Assembly (NCBI RefSeq): GCF_003149145.1
Contig: NZ_QGDQ01000003.1
Location: 1-64,000, forward strand
Direction: 5' to 3'
Origin: Quadrisphaera granulorum
Lineage (GTDB): Bacteria > Actinomycetota > Actinomycetes > Actinomycetales > Quadrisphaeraceae
Length of the DNA stretch: 64,000 nucleotides
Of the stretch, positions 16,924 through 25,762 are shown piece after piece; within the stretch, counting starts at the first letter, position 1; every line of letters begins with the position of its first letter. A model generated the notes under the pieces. That model saw only the letters and a list, made by a program, of their open reading frames with translations, had not been told where the DNA came from and made no database searches. The position numbers and the translations under genes were made by a program.

Positions 16924-18598
16924 AACCCCCGCTGGACCCCAGACCGGAGCTCCCGCCCCGCTCGTGCTGGGCACCCAGCCTCTGACCATCACCGACGTGG
17001 TCTCCGTCGCCCGGGGACGCCGCCGCGTGGAGGTCGCCCCCGACGTCGACGTGCGGATGGCGGCGAGCCTGGACTGGCTGGACGGGGTCGTGCAGGGGAT
17101 GGACACGACCACTCCCGCCATCTACAGCGTCAACACCGGATTCGGCTCCCTGGCAGGACGGGCAGCCTTCGCCGATCCCGACGACGCCGCGGAGCTCTCC
17201 TGGCGGCTGCTGCTGTCCAACGCCTCCGGGGTCGGCCGGGCCGTCGAGGAGGAGGTCGTGAGAGCCACCATGCTCATCCGGGCGGCCAGCCTCGCGCAGG
17301 GCTGCTCCGGCGTGCGGCCCGTGCTGGTGCACACGCTCGTGGCGATGCTCAACGCCGATGTGCACCCCCGCGTGCCGGAGTACGGCTCGCTCGGTGCCTC
17401 CGGCGACCTCATCCCCCTGGCCCACATCGCCCTGGTCATGTCGCGGCCAGCCGCCGGCGAGCTCGACCCTCGCGACTCCGGCGAGGCCGTGCTGGACGGG
17501 CGGGTGGTGCCGGGCATCGAGGCGATGGCGGCCGCGGGCGTCGAGCACGTCGTCCTCGGCGCCAAGGACGGTCTGGCGCTCGTCAACGGCACGTCGTTCT
17601 CCTGCGCGCAGCTGGTGCTCGCCCTCCACGACGCCGAGAACGCCCTGGCCAGCGCCTGCGTGACCGCAGCGATGACCATGGAGGCGGTGCGCGGTTTCGG
17701 CGACGCCCTCGTGGAGGACCTCCACCGGGTGCGAGGCCAGAGGGGGCAGATCGAGGTCGCGGCGACGCTGCGGACGCTGCTCGAAGGCAGCGCCCTCATC
17801 GACGGAGACCGCGAGACCGACCCGTCGAGGCAGCCTCCGCAGGACGCCTACTCGGTGCGCTGCGTGCCCCAGGTCTTCGGTGCCGTGAAGGACGCGCTGC
17901 GCTTCGTCCACGACATCGTCGAGCGCGAGGTCAACGCGGTCACCGACAACCCCCTGGTCTTCCCCGAGCTGCCCGCCTCGCGTCGGCTCAAGGCACTCTC
18001 GGGCGGCAACTTCCACGCCGAGTACGTCGCGCTCGCCGCTGACGTCCTGTCCATCGCCGCCACGGAGATCGGCAGCATCACGGAGCGCCGCCTCTTCCGG
18101 CTCGACGACGGCTCCCTCAACCGCGGACTGCCGGACATGCTCGTGGCGTCCGAGAAGGTGGGCCTGGACTGCGGGTACATGCTCCCCCAGTACCTGGCGG
18201 CGGCCCTCGTCTCGGATTGCAAGACCCTGGCCCACCCCGACAGCGTCGACTCGATCCCCACCTGCGCCAACCAGGAGGACCACGTGTCGATGGCGAACAA
18301 CGCGGGTCGCCACGCTCGCCAGGTCGTCTCGAACGTCGAGACGGTGGTCGGGATCGAGCTGCTCATGGCGGCGCAGGCGCTGGAGCTCCGGCTCGCCGTC
18401 GACGGGCTGGACAGCTCGGCGCTCGGAGCCTCCTCCCGCACCGCGCTGGAGCTCGTCCGCTCGACGAGGTCCGCCGACGGACGACCGGTGGACCACCTCA
18501 CCCGCGACGTCGTCATGTACCCCCGGGTACGAGCCGCCGTCGACCTCGTCCACACCGGCGCGCTCCTGGAGGCGCTGGGGATGACGGCGCAGCTGTGA
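16913..18598 (+). CDS. Aromatic amino-acid ammonia-lyase (HAL/PAL family)
   Basis: A 561-residue MIO-dependent lyase that removes ammonia from an aromatic amino acid to give an aryl-acrylate. The prosthetic-group triad is Ala162-Ser163-Gly164 in GSLGASGDLIPLAH. The catalytic Tyr71 lies in YSVNTGFGSL. The QEDHVSM motif (454-460) is of the histidine-lyase type. At the selectivity position it has Ser102-Asn103 (LLLSNASGVG), whereas histidine lyases have Ser-His, tyrosine lyases His-Leu and phenylalanine lyases Phe-Leu. There is no hutU/hutI/hutG nearby, so a normal histidine-utilisation role is unlikely. The substrate is open. Confidence 0.9.
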   Translation: MTPETPAGPQTGAPAPLVLGTQPLTITDVVSVARGRRRVEVAPDVDVRMAASLDWLDGVVQGMDTTTPAIYSVNTGFGSLAGRAAFADPDDAAELSWRLLLSNASGVGRAVEEEVVRATMLIRAASLAQGCSGVRPVLVHTLVAMLNADVHPRVPEYGSLGASGDLIPLAHIALVMSRPAAGELDPRDSGEAVLDGRVVPGIEAMAAAGVEHVVLGAKDGLALVNGTSFSCAQLVLALHDAENALASACVTAAMTMEAVRGFGDALVEDLHRVRGQRGQIEVAATLRTLLEGSALIDGDRETDPSRQPPQDAYSVRCVPQVFGAVKDALRFVHDIVEREVNAVTDNPLVFPELPASRRLKALSGGNFHAEYVALAADVLSIAATEIGSITERRLFRLDDGSLNRGLPDMLVASEKVGLDCGYMLPQYLAAALVSDCKTLAHPDSVDSIPTCANQEDHVSMANNAGRHARQVVSNVETVVGIELLMAAQALELRLAVDGLDSSALGASSRTALELVRSTRSADGRPVDHLTRDVVMYPRVRAAVDLVHTGALLEALGMTAQL

Positions 18599-19536
18599 GC
18601 GCGCCGCCGATCGACGTCGTCGTCGCGTCCGTGCGCACCGCCGCCGTCGACGTCCTCGAGGTGGTGCTGGAGGCGGCCGACGGCTCCCCCCTGCCGGCGG
18701 TCGAGGCGGGTGGCCACCTCGACCTGCATCTCGAGGACGGCCGGGTGCGCAGCTACTCCGTCTGCCCGCCTGCGGATGATCCCGGCGCCTGGCGGATCGC
18801 CGTCCTGCGCCAGGAGCAGGGGCGAGGGGGGTCGGTGCACCTGCACGCGACGCTCAGGCCGGGGTGTCACCTCGTCGTCGGGTTGGCCCGCAACGGACTC
18901 CCGCGCCCCCAGCAGGCCGAGCGGCTCGTCCTGGTGGCGGGAGGAATCGGCATCACGGCCGTGCTCCCCCTGGCGCGAGCGGCGCAGGCCGCGGGACAGG
19001 CGTGGTCGCTGGTCTACGTGGGATCGCGACGAGAACGGATGGCGTTCCTCGACGAGGTCCAGTCCCTCCCGGGCGACGTCCGGATTGTCACGTCGCGCGA
19101 CGGCGGGATCGACCTGACGCGGGAGCTCGCCACGGCCGTCGGGCAGCCGGGCACGCACGTGGTCGTGTGCGGACCATCGCGGATGATCGACGAGGTCAGC
19201 GGGCTCGGGCTGGGCGACCGGCTGCACGTTGAGCGGTTCACCCCCGCGGACGGAGCGGGTCCCGGCGACACCCCCTTCGAGGTACGCACGCGCAGCGGCC
19301 TGTCGATCACCGTGGGGGCGCGGGAGACGATCCTCGAGGCGGTGGAGCGGTGCGGAGTGCGGGTGCTGAGCTCATGCCGCGCCGGTGACTGCGGGACCTG
19401 CGAGACCGGTGTTCTGGAAGGTGTGCCAGACCACCGCGACGAACTGCTCGACGACGACGAGCGGGCCAGCGGCAAGACCATGCTCATCTGCGTGTCGCGC
19501 TCACTGACGCCCCTGCTGGCGCTCGACCTGCCCTGA
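18595..19536 (+). CDS. Phthalate-type (PDR/VanB) FeS flavoreductase
   Basis: A 313-residue reductase with three domains: a flavin-binding barrel with RSYS (52-55), an NAD(P)-binding domain with VAGGIGIT (114-121) and CGPSRM, and a C-terminal plant-type 2Fe-2S domain with Cys261, Cys266, Cys269 and Cys299. It passes electrons from NAD(P)H to an oxygenase. The GTG start overlaps the lyase stop (GTGA). The same reductase type is fused to P450s of the CYP116B class; here it would be a separate partner for the divergent P450. Confidence 0.93.
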   Translation: MSAPPIDVVVASVRTAAVDVLEVVLEAADGSPLPAVEAGGHLDLHLEDGRVRSYSVCPPADDPGAWRIAVLRQEQGRGGSVHLHATLRPGCHLVVGLARNGLPRPQQAERLVLVAGGIGITAVLPLARAAQAAGQAWSLVYVGSRRERMAFLDEVQSLPGDVRIVTSRDGGIDLTRELATAVGQPGTHVVVCGPSRMIDEVSGLGLGDRLHVERFTPADGAGPGDTPFEVRTRSGLSITVGARETILEAVERCGVRVLSSCRAGDCGTCETGVLEGVPDHRDELLDDDERASGKTMLICVSRSLTPLLALDLP

Positions 19537-19577
19537 GCGGCGGGGGCCGTCACGCCGGAGCTGCTCCAGCGGCGCGC

Positions 19578-19657
19578 CGGGTCAGCTCCTCGCGCAGGGC
19601 GCTCTCGGCGCGTCGGACGGTCGTGCCGACGCTGGTGGGTGACAGGTGCAGGGCGGC
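19578..19657 (-). pseudogene. Ectopic copy of the 3' end of the ECF sigma gene
   Basis: 80 bp almost identical (one mismatch seen) to 13919-13998, the last ~26 codons of the ECF sigma gene (region 4 recognition helix to near the stop). Similarity ends abruptly on both sides, and no further sigma coding sequence lies upstream. It is therefore a transposed or recombined fragment, not a gene. Confidence 0.85.
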
Positions 19658-19724
19658 AGCGGGTCGCCGTCCTCTCCGCAAAGCGTCAGCCGGCGGCGTG
19701 ACGCCCGTGACTCAACGCATCGCC

Positions 19725-19901
19725 TCACACGCTGACCACGTCGAGAAGGTCGCCCAGTCCGCGCAGGTCATCGGCATTCCGCGTGGAGAGGCGGGCTCCG
19801 TGCGCATGAGCCGTGGCGGCGATGACCGCCGCGGCCAGCTGGCCGTAGCTCGCCGCGACGACCTCGTCGATGGGCAGCGCGTCGAACCGCTGCTGGATCA
19901 C
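19725..19901 (-). pseudogene. Decayed PIN-domain (VapC-like) toxin
   Basis: The minus-strand frame begins at a GTG overlapping the antitoxin stop and reads LPIDEVVAASYGQL, then IAATAHAHGARLSTRNADDL, the C-terminal half of a PIN RNase. The N-terminal catalytic part (the first acidic residue, about 80 residues) is missing. About 15-20 residues before IAAT are also lost compared with normal VapC proteins. It cannot be catalytically competent. Confidence 0.7.
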
Positions 19902-20144
19902 GGACAGGCGGCGGAGTCGCTCGGCTCGCCATCGACGAGGGATCTGTCAGCCTCCCAGGCGGAGTCTGCCGGTCCTGAAAAGAGGTCGGCGACGTCGCTC
20001 CAGGTGCGCCAGGAGCGCGGGCTGACGGGGGCGAGGCGAGCACTCGGCCTCCCCGCAACGGTGATGGGCACCTCTTCACCCCCCCTCGACGCGCCGCACG
20101 AGCTCGGAGGCTTGCTGGCGCAGCTCGCGCAGCCCGACAGTCAT
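19898..20144 (-). pseudogene. Frameshifted Phd/YefM-type antitoxin
   Basis: It starts MTVGLRELRQQASELVRRVE, the classic Phd/YefM N-terminus, but a run of seven C (20079-20085; G on the coding strand) puts TGA right after the Gly-Gly. With six bases the frame would continue EEVPITVAGRPSARLAPVS and run to the stop at 19898-19900, overlapping the toxin start. A real single-base frameshift or a homopolymer sequencing error are both possible; the adjacent toxin is decayed either way. Confidence 0.75.
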
Positions 20145-20264
20145 CACGAAGACAGGGTTGCCCATGTGCTACTCGGCGGGGAAGGACCGAGGTCCGCCTC
20201 CTCGCCCGCGTCGAACGACGCGATGGCCGCTGCGACGTCGCAGCGGACCGGGCCGTGAACGCCT

Positions 20265-20299
20265 CCGCGCCGGCCTCGGGTCTTCCGGGGCCGGCGCGG
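20265..20299 (-). terminator. Terminator hairpin of the chemotaxis-protein gene
   Basis: A perfect 11-bp stem (CCGCGCCGGCC / GGCCGGCGCGG) with a 13-nt loop, just past the chemotaxis-protein stop at 20327. Between stem and stop are two and a half copies of GGTGGTCAGAG. Confidence 0.75.
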
Positions 20300-20326
20300 G
20301 GACGTCAGAGGGTGGTCAGAGGGTGG

Positions 20327-21910
20327 TCAGAGGGTGAAGCGCCCGGTCAGCTCCTGCAGCCGTCCGGCCGAGGTCGCGAGCGACCCCGCCGTCGTGGCCG
20401 TCTGCCCGGCGCCCTCGCGGTTCTGGGCGGTGCCCGCCGCGATGCTCGCGACGTTCGCGGCGATCTCGCCGCTGCCCGTGGAGATCTCCGTGACGTTGCG
20501 GACCATCTCGTTGGTGGTGGCGGACTGCTCCTCCACCGCGGCGGCGATGGTCTCCTGCACGGCGTCGATGCGGGCGATGACCTCGCCGATCTCGGTCACG
20601 GCGGAGGCTGCCGCGGCGGCGTCACCCTGGGTGGCCGAGACCTTCTTGATGATCTCGTCGGTGGCCTGAGCGGTCTGCCTCGCCAGCTCCTTGACCTCAC
20701 CGGCGACGACGGCGAAGCCCTTGCCCATCTCGCCCGCCCGAGCAGCCTCGATGGTCGCGTTCAACGCGAGCAGGTTCGTCTGCTCGGCGATGCTCGTGAT
20801 GAGCTTGACGACGTCGCCGATCTCCTTGCTGGACACCCCGAGCCGCTCGATCGCGCCGCCCGCCGAGCCCGCCGCGGACACCGCGGAGGACGCCATCGAG
20901 GAAGCCTCGCTGGTGGCGGTGGCGATCTGACTGATGGCGGAGGTCATCTCCTCGCCCGCCGCCGCGACGGTGGCGATGGACGTGCTGACCTCCTCAGTGG
21001 CGGCCGAGACCAGCTCGGTCTGCGCCGCGGACTCCTGAGCGCTCGCGGACAGCTGCGCGGAGATGCCGGACAGCTGGGCCGACGCCGCAGCGAGGGCCGT
21101 GGCCTCGTCGCGGATGTCGCGCATGGCGGAGGCCAGGGAGTCGAGGGAGGTATCGGTCGAGCTGGCCAGCTGGCCCAGCTCGTCGCGCCGGGTCAGAGCG
21201 ACGCGGCGATCGAGGCGACCTCGGGCCACGTCCGCCATGACCTCGACGACCCGCGACAGCGGTCCGGTGACGGAGCGCGACACCACCACCGCGATGGCCG
21301 CCGCCGTCGCCACGGCCAGCGCTGCGCAGCCGACGAGCAGCGCCACCGCCGAGCGGTAGGCAGCCTTGCCGTCCGCCGCCATCCTGTCGACGGCGTCGTT
21401 CTCGGTCTTCTGGATGTCCTGCAGCGCGGCTTCAGCCTTCAGTCCCGCCGGCGTGAGCTGCTCCTTGCGCCCCTGCATGAACACGGTGAGGTCGTCCGCC
21501 TGGGCGGCGGGCATCAGCGCGTCGGCGGCCTTGCGAAAGTCCGCGAGGCCGGCGGTGAACGCGGCCCGCTGCGCCTCGCTGCTCGCGGGGTCGGTCGACA
21601 GGTAGTCCTTCCACTGCGCGTCCAGAGCGGCGTTGTCCTGCTCGTAGATCTTCAGCGCCGCCGCCGTGTCGGCGTCGTCGGTCGCCAGGGCAACGGCCAG
21701 CAGGTCGAGACGGACCTGGCGCAGGTCGGCGATGGTGTCGCCACTGGAGTCCACCGCGGCCACCCCCGCACCGGAGACCTCGTCCAGGTCTTCCTGGGCG
21801 TTGCCCAACCGCACCACGGCGAGACCGCTGACCAGCACGAGCAGGAAGCAGATGACGGCGAATCCGGCATACAGCTTGTGGGCGACCTTGAGATCGGCAA
21901 GCCGCTGCAT
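20327..21910 (-). CDS. Methyl-accepting chemotaxis protein
   Basis: A 527-residue receptor. It has a first membrane helix at ~13-33, a four-helix-bundle ligand domain to ~185 without a recognised binding motif, a second helix ([20 protein letters not shown]), a HAMP domain, and a long coiled-coil signalling domain. The hairpin tip has [20 protein letters not shown], which contacts CheA/CheW. ATG 21910 follows a GAAGGAGA site. No che or flagellar gene is in the window, so it signals to components encoded elsewhere. It diverges from the riboflavin operon. Confidence 0.95.
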   Translation of the reverse strand: MQRLADLKVAHKLYAGFAVICFLLVLVSGLAVVRLGNAQEDLDEVSGAGVAAVDSSGDTIADLRQVRLDLLAVALATDDADTAAALKIYEQDNAALDAQWKDYLSTDPASSEAQRAAFTAGLADFRKAADALMPAAQADDLTVFMQGRKEQLTPAGLKAEAALQDIQKTENDAVDRMAADGKAAYRSAVALLVGCAALAVATAAAIAVVVSRSVTGPLSRVVEVMADVARGRLDRRVALTRRDELGQLASSTDTSLDSLASAMRDIRDEATALAAASAQLSGISAQLSASAQESAAQTELVSAATEEVSTSIATVAAAGEEMTSAISQIATATSEASSMASSAVSAAGSAGGAIERLGVSSKEIGDVVKLITSIAEQTNLLALNATIEAARAGEMGKGFAVVAGEVKELARQTAQATDEIIKKVSATQGDAAAAASAVTEIGEVIARIDAVQETIAAAVEEQSATTNEMVRNVTEISTGSGEIAANVASIAAGTAQNREGAGQTATTAGSLATSAGRLQELTGRFTL

Positions 21911-22104
21911 CGTGGCGAGTCTCCTTCTACGAGATGGTCGTGACCTGTCGCCACGTCCATCGACCGAGAGACCGCCCACATGATCCGTTCGGTGGACATG
22001 ATCGGGGGACAGGCAGCTCACCCCGCACTCCCAGGGGTTCTCCCGGCGCGAGGGGTGGCGGCCGCGACCGTGGGCGTGGCACCATCGCCAGCTGAACGAC
22101 GCGC

Positions 22105-22221
22105 GCTCCGGGGTCGGTGTAATTCCGAACCGGCGGTGACAGTCCGCGACCCGACCGCAGCCAGCGGCCGGTGGACCTGGTGGAACTCCAGGACCGACGG
22201 TGAAAGTCCGGAGGGGAGGAG
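22105..22221 (+). ncRNA. FMN riboswitch (RFN element)
   Basis: The leader contains GGTCGGTGTAATTCCGAACC, GGCGGTGACAGTCCGCGACCC, GTGGAACTCCAGGACCGACG and GTGAAAGTCCGGAGGGGAGGA, the ordered conserved blocks of the RFN element. It lies ~160 bp upstream of ribD and should shut off the operon when FMN is plentiful. Confidence 0.95.
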
Positions 22222-22377
22222 CACGCGGCGAGGTCCCGCAAGGGGCACCGCCCGCAGCGCCGTCGGCAGGTCTCAGCGGCCCGCTGCGTCGTCCGCCCCC
22301 TCGGGGTGGCTGACCGGCGGCCGACTGGACTACCCGCCGTCGTCGCCCTCCCCCGCAGCACCCCGGAGTCCGCACCG

Positions 22378-23586
22378 ATGCGGAAGGGGACGGGAATGGC
22401 GGGCCACCAGAGCGGCACAGCGCTCCACAGCGACATCCACAGGGCTGTGGATAACGCTGTGGACAGTCGTGCCGTGGCGCCCGCCGACGCCCTGACCCGG
22501 GCGCTGGAGCTGGCCCGCCGCGGGCCCCTCACCGAGAACCCACAGGTCGGGTGCGTCATCGTGGGCGCCGGCGGGGAGCTGCTCGGTGAGGGCTGGCACC
22601 GCGGCGCGGGCACCGCGCACGCCGAGGTCGCCGCCATCGCGGACGCCGCTTCCCGCGGCAGCGACCTGCGCGGCGCCACGGCGGTCGTCACGCTCGAGCC
22701 GTGCCGGCACACCGGCCGCACCGGCCCCTGCACGCGCGCACTGCTCGACGCCGGCGTGGCCCGCGTGGTGGTCGGCACGCCCGACCCGACGCCGACGGCG
22801 GGCGGCGGAGCCGCCGAGCTGCGCGCGGCCGGGGTCGACGTCGTCGTCCTCGACGACCCGCGACCGCGCGAGCTCGTGAGGCCGTGGGCCCGCGCGCACC
22901 GCCACCACCGCCCGACGGTGACGTGGAAGTACGCCGCGACGCTGGACGGGTACAGCGCCGCGGCCGACGGCTCCAGCCGCTGGATCACCGGGCCGGTGGC
23001 GCGCGCCGACGTGCACGCGCGCCGCGCCCAGCACGACGCGGTGCTCGTCGGCACCGGCACGGCGCTGGCCGACGACCCGGCCCTGACGGTCCGCGACGCC
23101 GACGGCGTCCCGCTGCCGCAGCAGCCGCTGCGCGTGGTGGTGGGTCTGCGCGACCTGCCGGCCGGTGCGCGGCTGCTCGACGGCAGCGCCGAGACGGTGC
23201 ACCTGCGCACCCGCGACCCCCGCGAGGCGCTGGCCGCGCTGTGGGAGCGGGGCGTGCGCTCGGTGTGGCTGGAGGGCGGGCCGCAGCTCGCGGCGGCGTT
23301 CTGGCGGGCCGGGCTCGTCGACGACGTCGTCGCGCACCTCGCGCCCGCGCTGCTCGGCAGCGGCCGCAGCGCCCTGGGCGACCTCGGCGCCACCTCCATC
23401 GACGACGCGCTCCGCCTGGAGCTCGTCGACGCTCATGTGCTCGGGGGCGACGTCGTCGTCCTCGCCCGCCCCACCCCTCCCCGCGACGATCAAGGAAGTT
23501 CTGCACGCCCGGGTGTGCACAACTTCCTTGATCGTCGCGCAGGGGTAGAGATCACCCAGCAGTCCGACCAGCAGCAGGAGGCCTGA
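22378..23586 (+). CDS. ribD: Bifunctional riboflavin biosynthesis deaminase/reductase
   Basis: A ~402-residue enzyme for steps 2 and 3 of riboflavin synthesis. The N-terminal cytidine-deaminase-like zinc domain has TAHAEVAAI and [12 protein letters not shown]. The C-terminal reductase domain has [20 protein letters not shown] and [13 protein letters not shown]. The start is ATG 22378 or ATG 22396 (better SD, AAGGGG). The last ~37 residues after [10 protein letters not shown] are encoded by a family B palindrome (23483-23538) and flanks, so the C-terminus has been rewritten by a repeat. The stop overlaps the ribE ATG (TGATG). Confidence 0.95.
   Translation: MRKGTGMAGHQSGTALHSDIHRAVDNAVDSRAVAPADALTRALELARRGPLTENPQVGCVIVGAGGELLGEGWHRGAGTAHAEVAAIADAASRGSDLRGATAVVTLEPCRHTGRTGPCTRALLDAGVARVVVGTPDPTPTAGGGAAELRAAGVDVVVLDDPRPRELVRPWARAHRHHRPTVTWKYAATLDGYSAAADGSSRWITGPVARADVHARRAQHDAVLVGTGTALADDPALTVRDADGVPLPQQPLRVVVGLRDLPAGARLLDGSAETVHLRTRDPREALAALWERGVRSVWLEGGPQLAAAFWRAGLVDDVVAHLAPALLGSGRSALGDLGATSIDDALRLELVDAHVLGGDVVVLARPTPPRDDQGSSARPGVHNFLDRRAGVEITQQSDQQQEA
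23483..23538. repeat. Family B palindrome inside the ribD 3' end
   Basis: Arms GCGACGATCAAGGAAGTTCT+GCAC (23483-23506) and the nearly exact complement (23515-23538), separated by 8 nt. They lie wholly within the ribD reading frame. Arms of the same family are at 44938-44986 and 47283-47331. Confidence 0.85.
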
Positions 23587-24236
23587 TGTTCACCGGCATC
23601 GTCGAGGAGCTCGGAGAGGTCGTGGCGCTGACGCGCGGCGAGACCTCCGCCCGCCTCACCGTCCGCGGCCCGCTCGTCACCGGCGACGCCGTGCACGGCG
23701 CGTCCATCGCCGTCGACGGCTGCTGCCTCACCGTGGTCGAGATCTCTCACGACGACGACGGCGCGCCGGTCGACTTCACCGCCGACGCCATGCTCGAGAC
23801 GCTCGAGCGGACCACCCTGGGTGGCCTGCGCCCCGGTGACCGCGTCGACCTGGAGCGTCCCGTCGCCGCAGGCGGGCGGCTCGGCGGCCACGTGGTGCAA
23901 GGACACGTCGACGGGGTCGGCGAGATCGCGGCGCGCGTGCCGGGCGACCGGTGGGAGGTCGTCACGGTGTCCATCCCTGAGGAGCTGGCGAAGTACGTGG
24001 TGGAGAAGGGGTCGATCGCCGTCGACGGGGTCTCCCTCACGGTGACCGAGGTCAGCGCGGCGGGCGCCGAGCGGGCGTGGTTCTCCGTCTCGCTCATCCC
24101 CGAGACGCTGCGCGCCACCACGCTGGGCCGCAAGGGCGTCGGAGACCCGGTGAACCTCGAGGTCGACGTCCTGGCCAAGCACGTGGAGCGACTACTCGCT
24201 GACCGCGCGGTGGCCGGTCTGGAGGCCGTGCGATGA
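23586..24236 (+). CDS. ribE: Riboflavin synthase alpha chain
   Basis: A 216-residue protein made of two tandem lumazine-binding barrels, each starting with a family motif: [12 protein letters not shown] at the N-terminus and [15 protein letters not shown] at the start of the second. It dismutates two 6,7-dimethyl-8-ribityllumazine molecules into riboflavin and the pyrimidine precursor. Its ATG overlaps the ribD stop and its stop overlaps the ribBA start (ATGA), so the operon is translationally coupled throughout. Confidence 0.97.
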   Translation: MFTGIVEELGEVVALTRGETSARLTVRGPLVTGDAVHGASIAVDGCCLTVVEISHDDDGAPVDFTADAMLETLERTTLGGLRPGDRVDLERPVAAGGRLGGHVVQGHVDGVGEIAARVPGDRWEVVTVSIPEELAKYVVEKGSIAVDGVSLTVTEVSAAGAERAWFSVSLIPETLRATTLGRKGVGDPVNLEVDVLAKHVERLLADRAVAGLEAVR

Positions 24237-25762
24237 GCACCCCGACCACCAGCCGCCCCGACCACCAGGGCCTGGAGGGCCTGAGCACCGTCGAGGAAGC
24301 GCTCGCCGCGCTGCGCTGCGGCCATCCGGTGCTGGTCCTCGACGACGACGACCGCGAGAACGAGGGTGACGTCATCCTCGCCGCGTCGCTCGCCACCCCG
24401 CAGTGGGTCGCGTGGACCGTCAAGCACGGCTCCGGCTTGCTCTGCGCGCCGTTGCCCGCCGCGTTGGCCGACTCCCTCGGCCTGCCCGACATGGTCGAGC
24501 GCAACGAAGACTCACTGCGGACGGCGTACACGGTCACCGTCGACGCCGCCTCCGGCGTCACCACCGGCATCAGTGCCGCCGACCGTGCCCGCACCGCGCG
24601 AGTGCTGGCCGACCCTGCCTCCGGCCCTGCCGACCTCATCCGCCCCGGGCACGTGCTGCCGCTGCGGGCCCGCCCGGGCGGCGTGCTGGAGCGGCGCGGG
24701 CACACCGAGGCCGCCGTCGACCTGTGCCGCCTCGCCGGGCTGCCGCCGGTGGCGATCATCACCGAGCTCGTGGACCTCGACGACCCCGACGGCGACATGC
24801 TGCGCGGCCCGGCCGTCGTGGCCCTCGGCGCCGCGCACGGGCTGCCGGTCATCACCATCGAGCAGCTCGCCGCGCACCTGCGCTCCGCCACCGAGCCCCC
24901 CGTCCGTGATCATGGGCAGTCGGCCACCTCCGAGCGGGTCCCGCAGCGGCAGCGCGTGGTCGAAGTGGCTCGCGCGGCGCTGCCGACGGAGCACGGAGAC
25001 TTCACCGCCGTCGCGTTCCGTGACCTGGCCACCGGGGCGGAGCACCTGGCGGTGGTCGCCGAGGCGCCGCGCTCGTCGTCGTCCTCCTCCTCTTCTGTCG
25101 CCCAGGGAGCGCCCGCGCCGCTAGTGCGGGTGCACTCGGAGTGCCTCACCGGTGACGCGTTCGGGTCGCTGCGGTGCGACTGCGGTCCGCAGCTGCGCGC
25201 CGCGCTGGAGCGGATCGGCGCGGAGGGCGGGGTGCTGGTGCACGTCGGCGGCCACGAGGGGCGCGCCATCGGCCTGTCCGCCAAGATCGCGGCGTACGCC
25301 CTGCAGGACGCGGGCGCCGACACCGTGGACGCCAACCTCGAGCTGGGGCTTCCCGTCGACGCGCGCGAGTACGGCGGCGCCGCCGCGGTGCTGCGTGCGC
25401 TCGGCGTGGAGCGGGTGCGGCTGCTCAGCAACAACCCGTCGAAGGCGATCGGGCTGGTCGAGCACGGCGTGGACGTGGTCGAGCAGCTCGGGCTGCACAT
25501 CGGTGAGCACGACGACGACGGCGCCAGCTCCACGCTGAGGGGCCCCGCCCTGAGCGCGCCGCTGCGCGAGGCCTACCTGGCCACCAAGCGGGCCCGCATG
25601 GGCCACACACCCCCCACCCCCCGCCCCCCTTCCGCACTTTCCGCGGCAAGTGCGGAACCGGAGGGCTCGGGAAGCGCACTTTCCGCGGCAAGTGCGAGAA
25701 GAACGGGACCGGGGACGACGACGAGCTTCGCCACCACGACCACACAGGAGGAGAAGGCATGA
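24233..25762 (+). CDS. ribBA: Bifunctional DHBP synthase / GTP cyclohydrolase II
   Basis: A 509-residue fusion. The RibB part (about 1-215) has the [10 protein letters not shown] metal/catalytic loop and [13 protein letters not shown]. The RibA part (about 245-450) has the zinc site [14 protein letters not shown] and the GHEGRAIGL catalytic loop. It makes both precursors of the lumazine. Two coding oddities stand out. The RibB-RibA linker contains a family A arm (24904-24928, read as [13 protein letters not shown]) and a run of Ser. The C-terminal ~60 residues are Pro/Ser/Ala-rich and contain two direct family C repeats (25631-25698). Both catalytic domains look intact. Confidence 0.95.
   Translation: MSTPTTSRPDHQGLEGLSTVEEALAALRCGHPVLVLDDDDRENEGDVILAASLATPQWVAWTVKHGSGLLCAPLPAALADSLGLPDMVERNEDSLRTAYTVTVDAASGVTTGISAADRARTARVLADPASGPADLIRPGHVLPLRARPGGVLERRGHTEAAVDLCRLAGLPPVAIITELVDLDDPDGDMLRGPAVVALGAAHGLPVITIEQLAAHLRSATEPPVRDHGQSATSERVPQRQRVVEVARAALPTEHGDFTAVAFRDLATGAEHLAVVAEAPRSSSSSSSSVAQGAPAPLVRVHSECLTGDAFGSLRCDCGPQLRAALERIGAEGGVLVHVGGHEGRAIGLSAKIAAYALQDAGADTVDANLELGLPVDAREYGGAAAVLRALGVERVRLLSNNPSKAIGLVEHGVDVVEQLGLHIGEHDDDGASSTLRGPALSAPLREAYLATKRARMGHTPPTPRPPSALSAASAEPEGSGSALSAASARRTGPGTTTSFATTTTQEEKA
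24904..24928 (+). repeat. Single family A arm inside ribBA
   Basis: A 25-bp arm, CCGTGATCATGGGCAGTCGG+CCACC, identical to the arm at 63581-63605. It sits in the linker between the RibB and RibA domains and is translated. No inverted partner is nearby. Confidence 0.85.
25631..25698. repeat. Two direct family C repeats inside ribBA
   Basis: GCACTTTCCGCGGCAAGTGC occurs twice in the same orientation (25634-25653, 25676-25695), each a quasi-palindrome centred on CCGCGG. They are translated as SALSAASA twice, near the protein's C-terminus. The same unit occurs as inverted pairs at 36352-36418 and 57036-57102. Confidence 0.85.

Larger units (their letters stand above)
19537..20326. other. Gene-debris region
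   Basis: A ~790-bp stretch with no intact gene. It holds, left to right, a sigma-gene 3' fragment, a decayed toxin gene, a frameshifted antitoxin gene and the terminator of the chemotaxis-protein gene. The plus-strand open frame from 19623 to 20258 has no recognisable content and is antisense to the remnants. Confidence 0.65.

Noticed and set aside
16820-18553. 577-codon minus-strand open frame opposite the ammonia-lyase gene
   Set aside because: Shadow of the lyase frame; no recognisable motif, and the plus strand has the MIO triad and catalytic Tyr in the right order.
19623-20258. Plus-strand open frame across the debris region
   Set aside because: No family resemblance; the opposite strand explains the sequence as antitoxin, toxin and sigma remnants.
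20255-21943. 562-codon plus-strand open frame opposite the chemotaxis protein
   Set aside because: Antisense of the conserved receptor signalling domain; composition is that of a shadow frame.
22446-22455. TGTGGATAAC, a perfect DnaA-box-like site, followed by CTGTGGACAG
   Set aside because: A single box inside the ribD N-terminal coding region with no dnaA, dnaN or AT-rich stretch nearby; not evidence of an origin.
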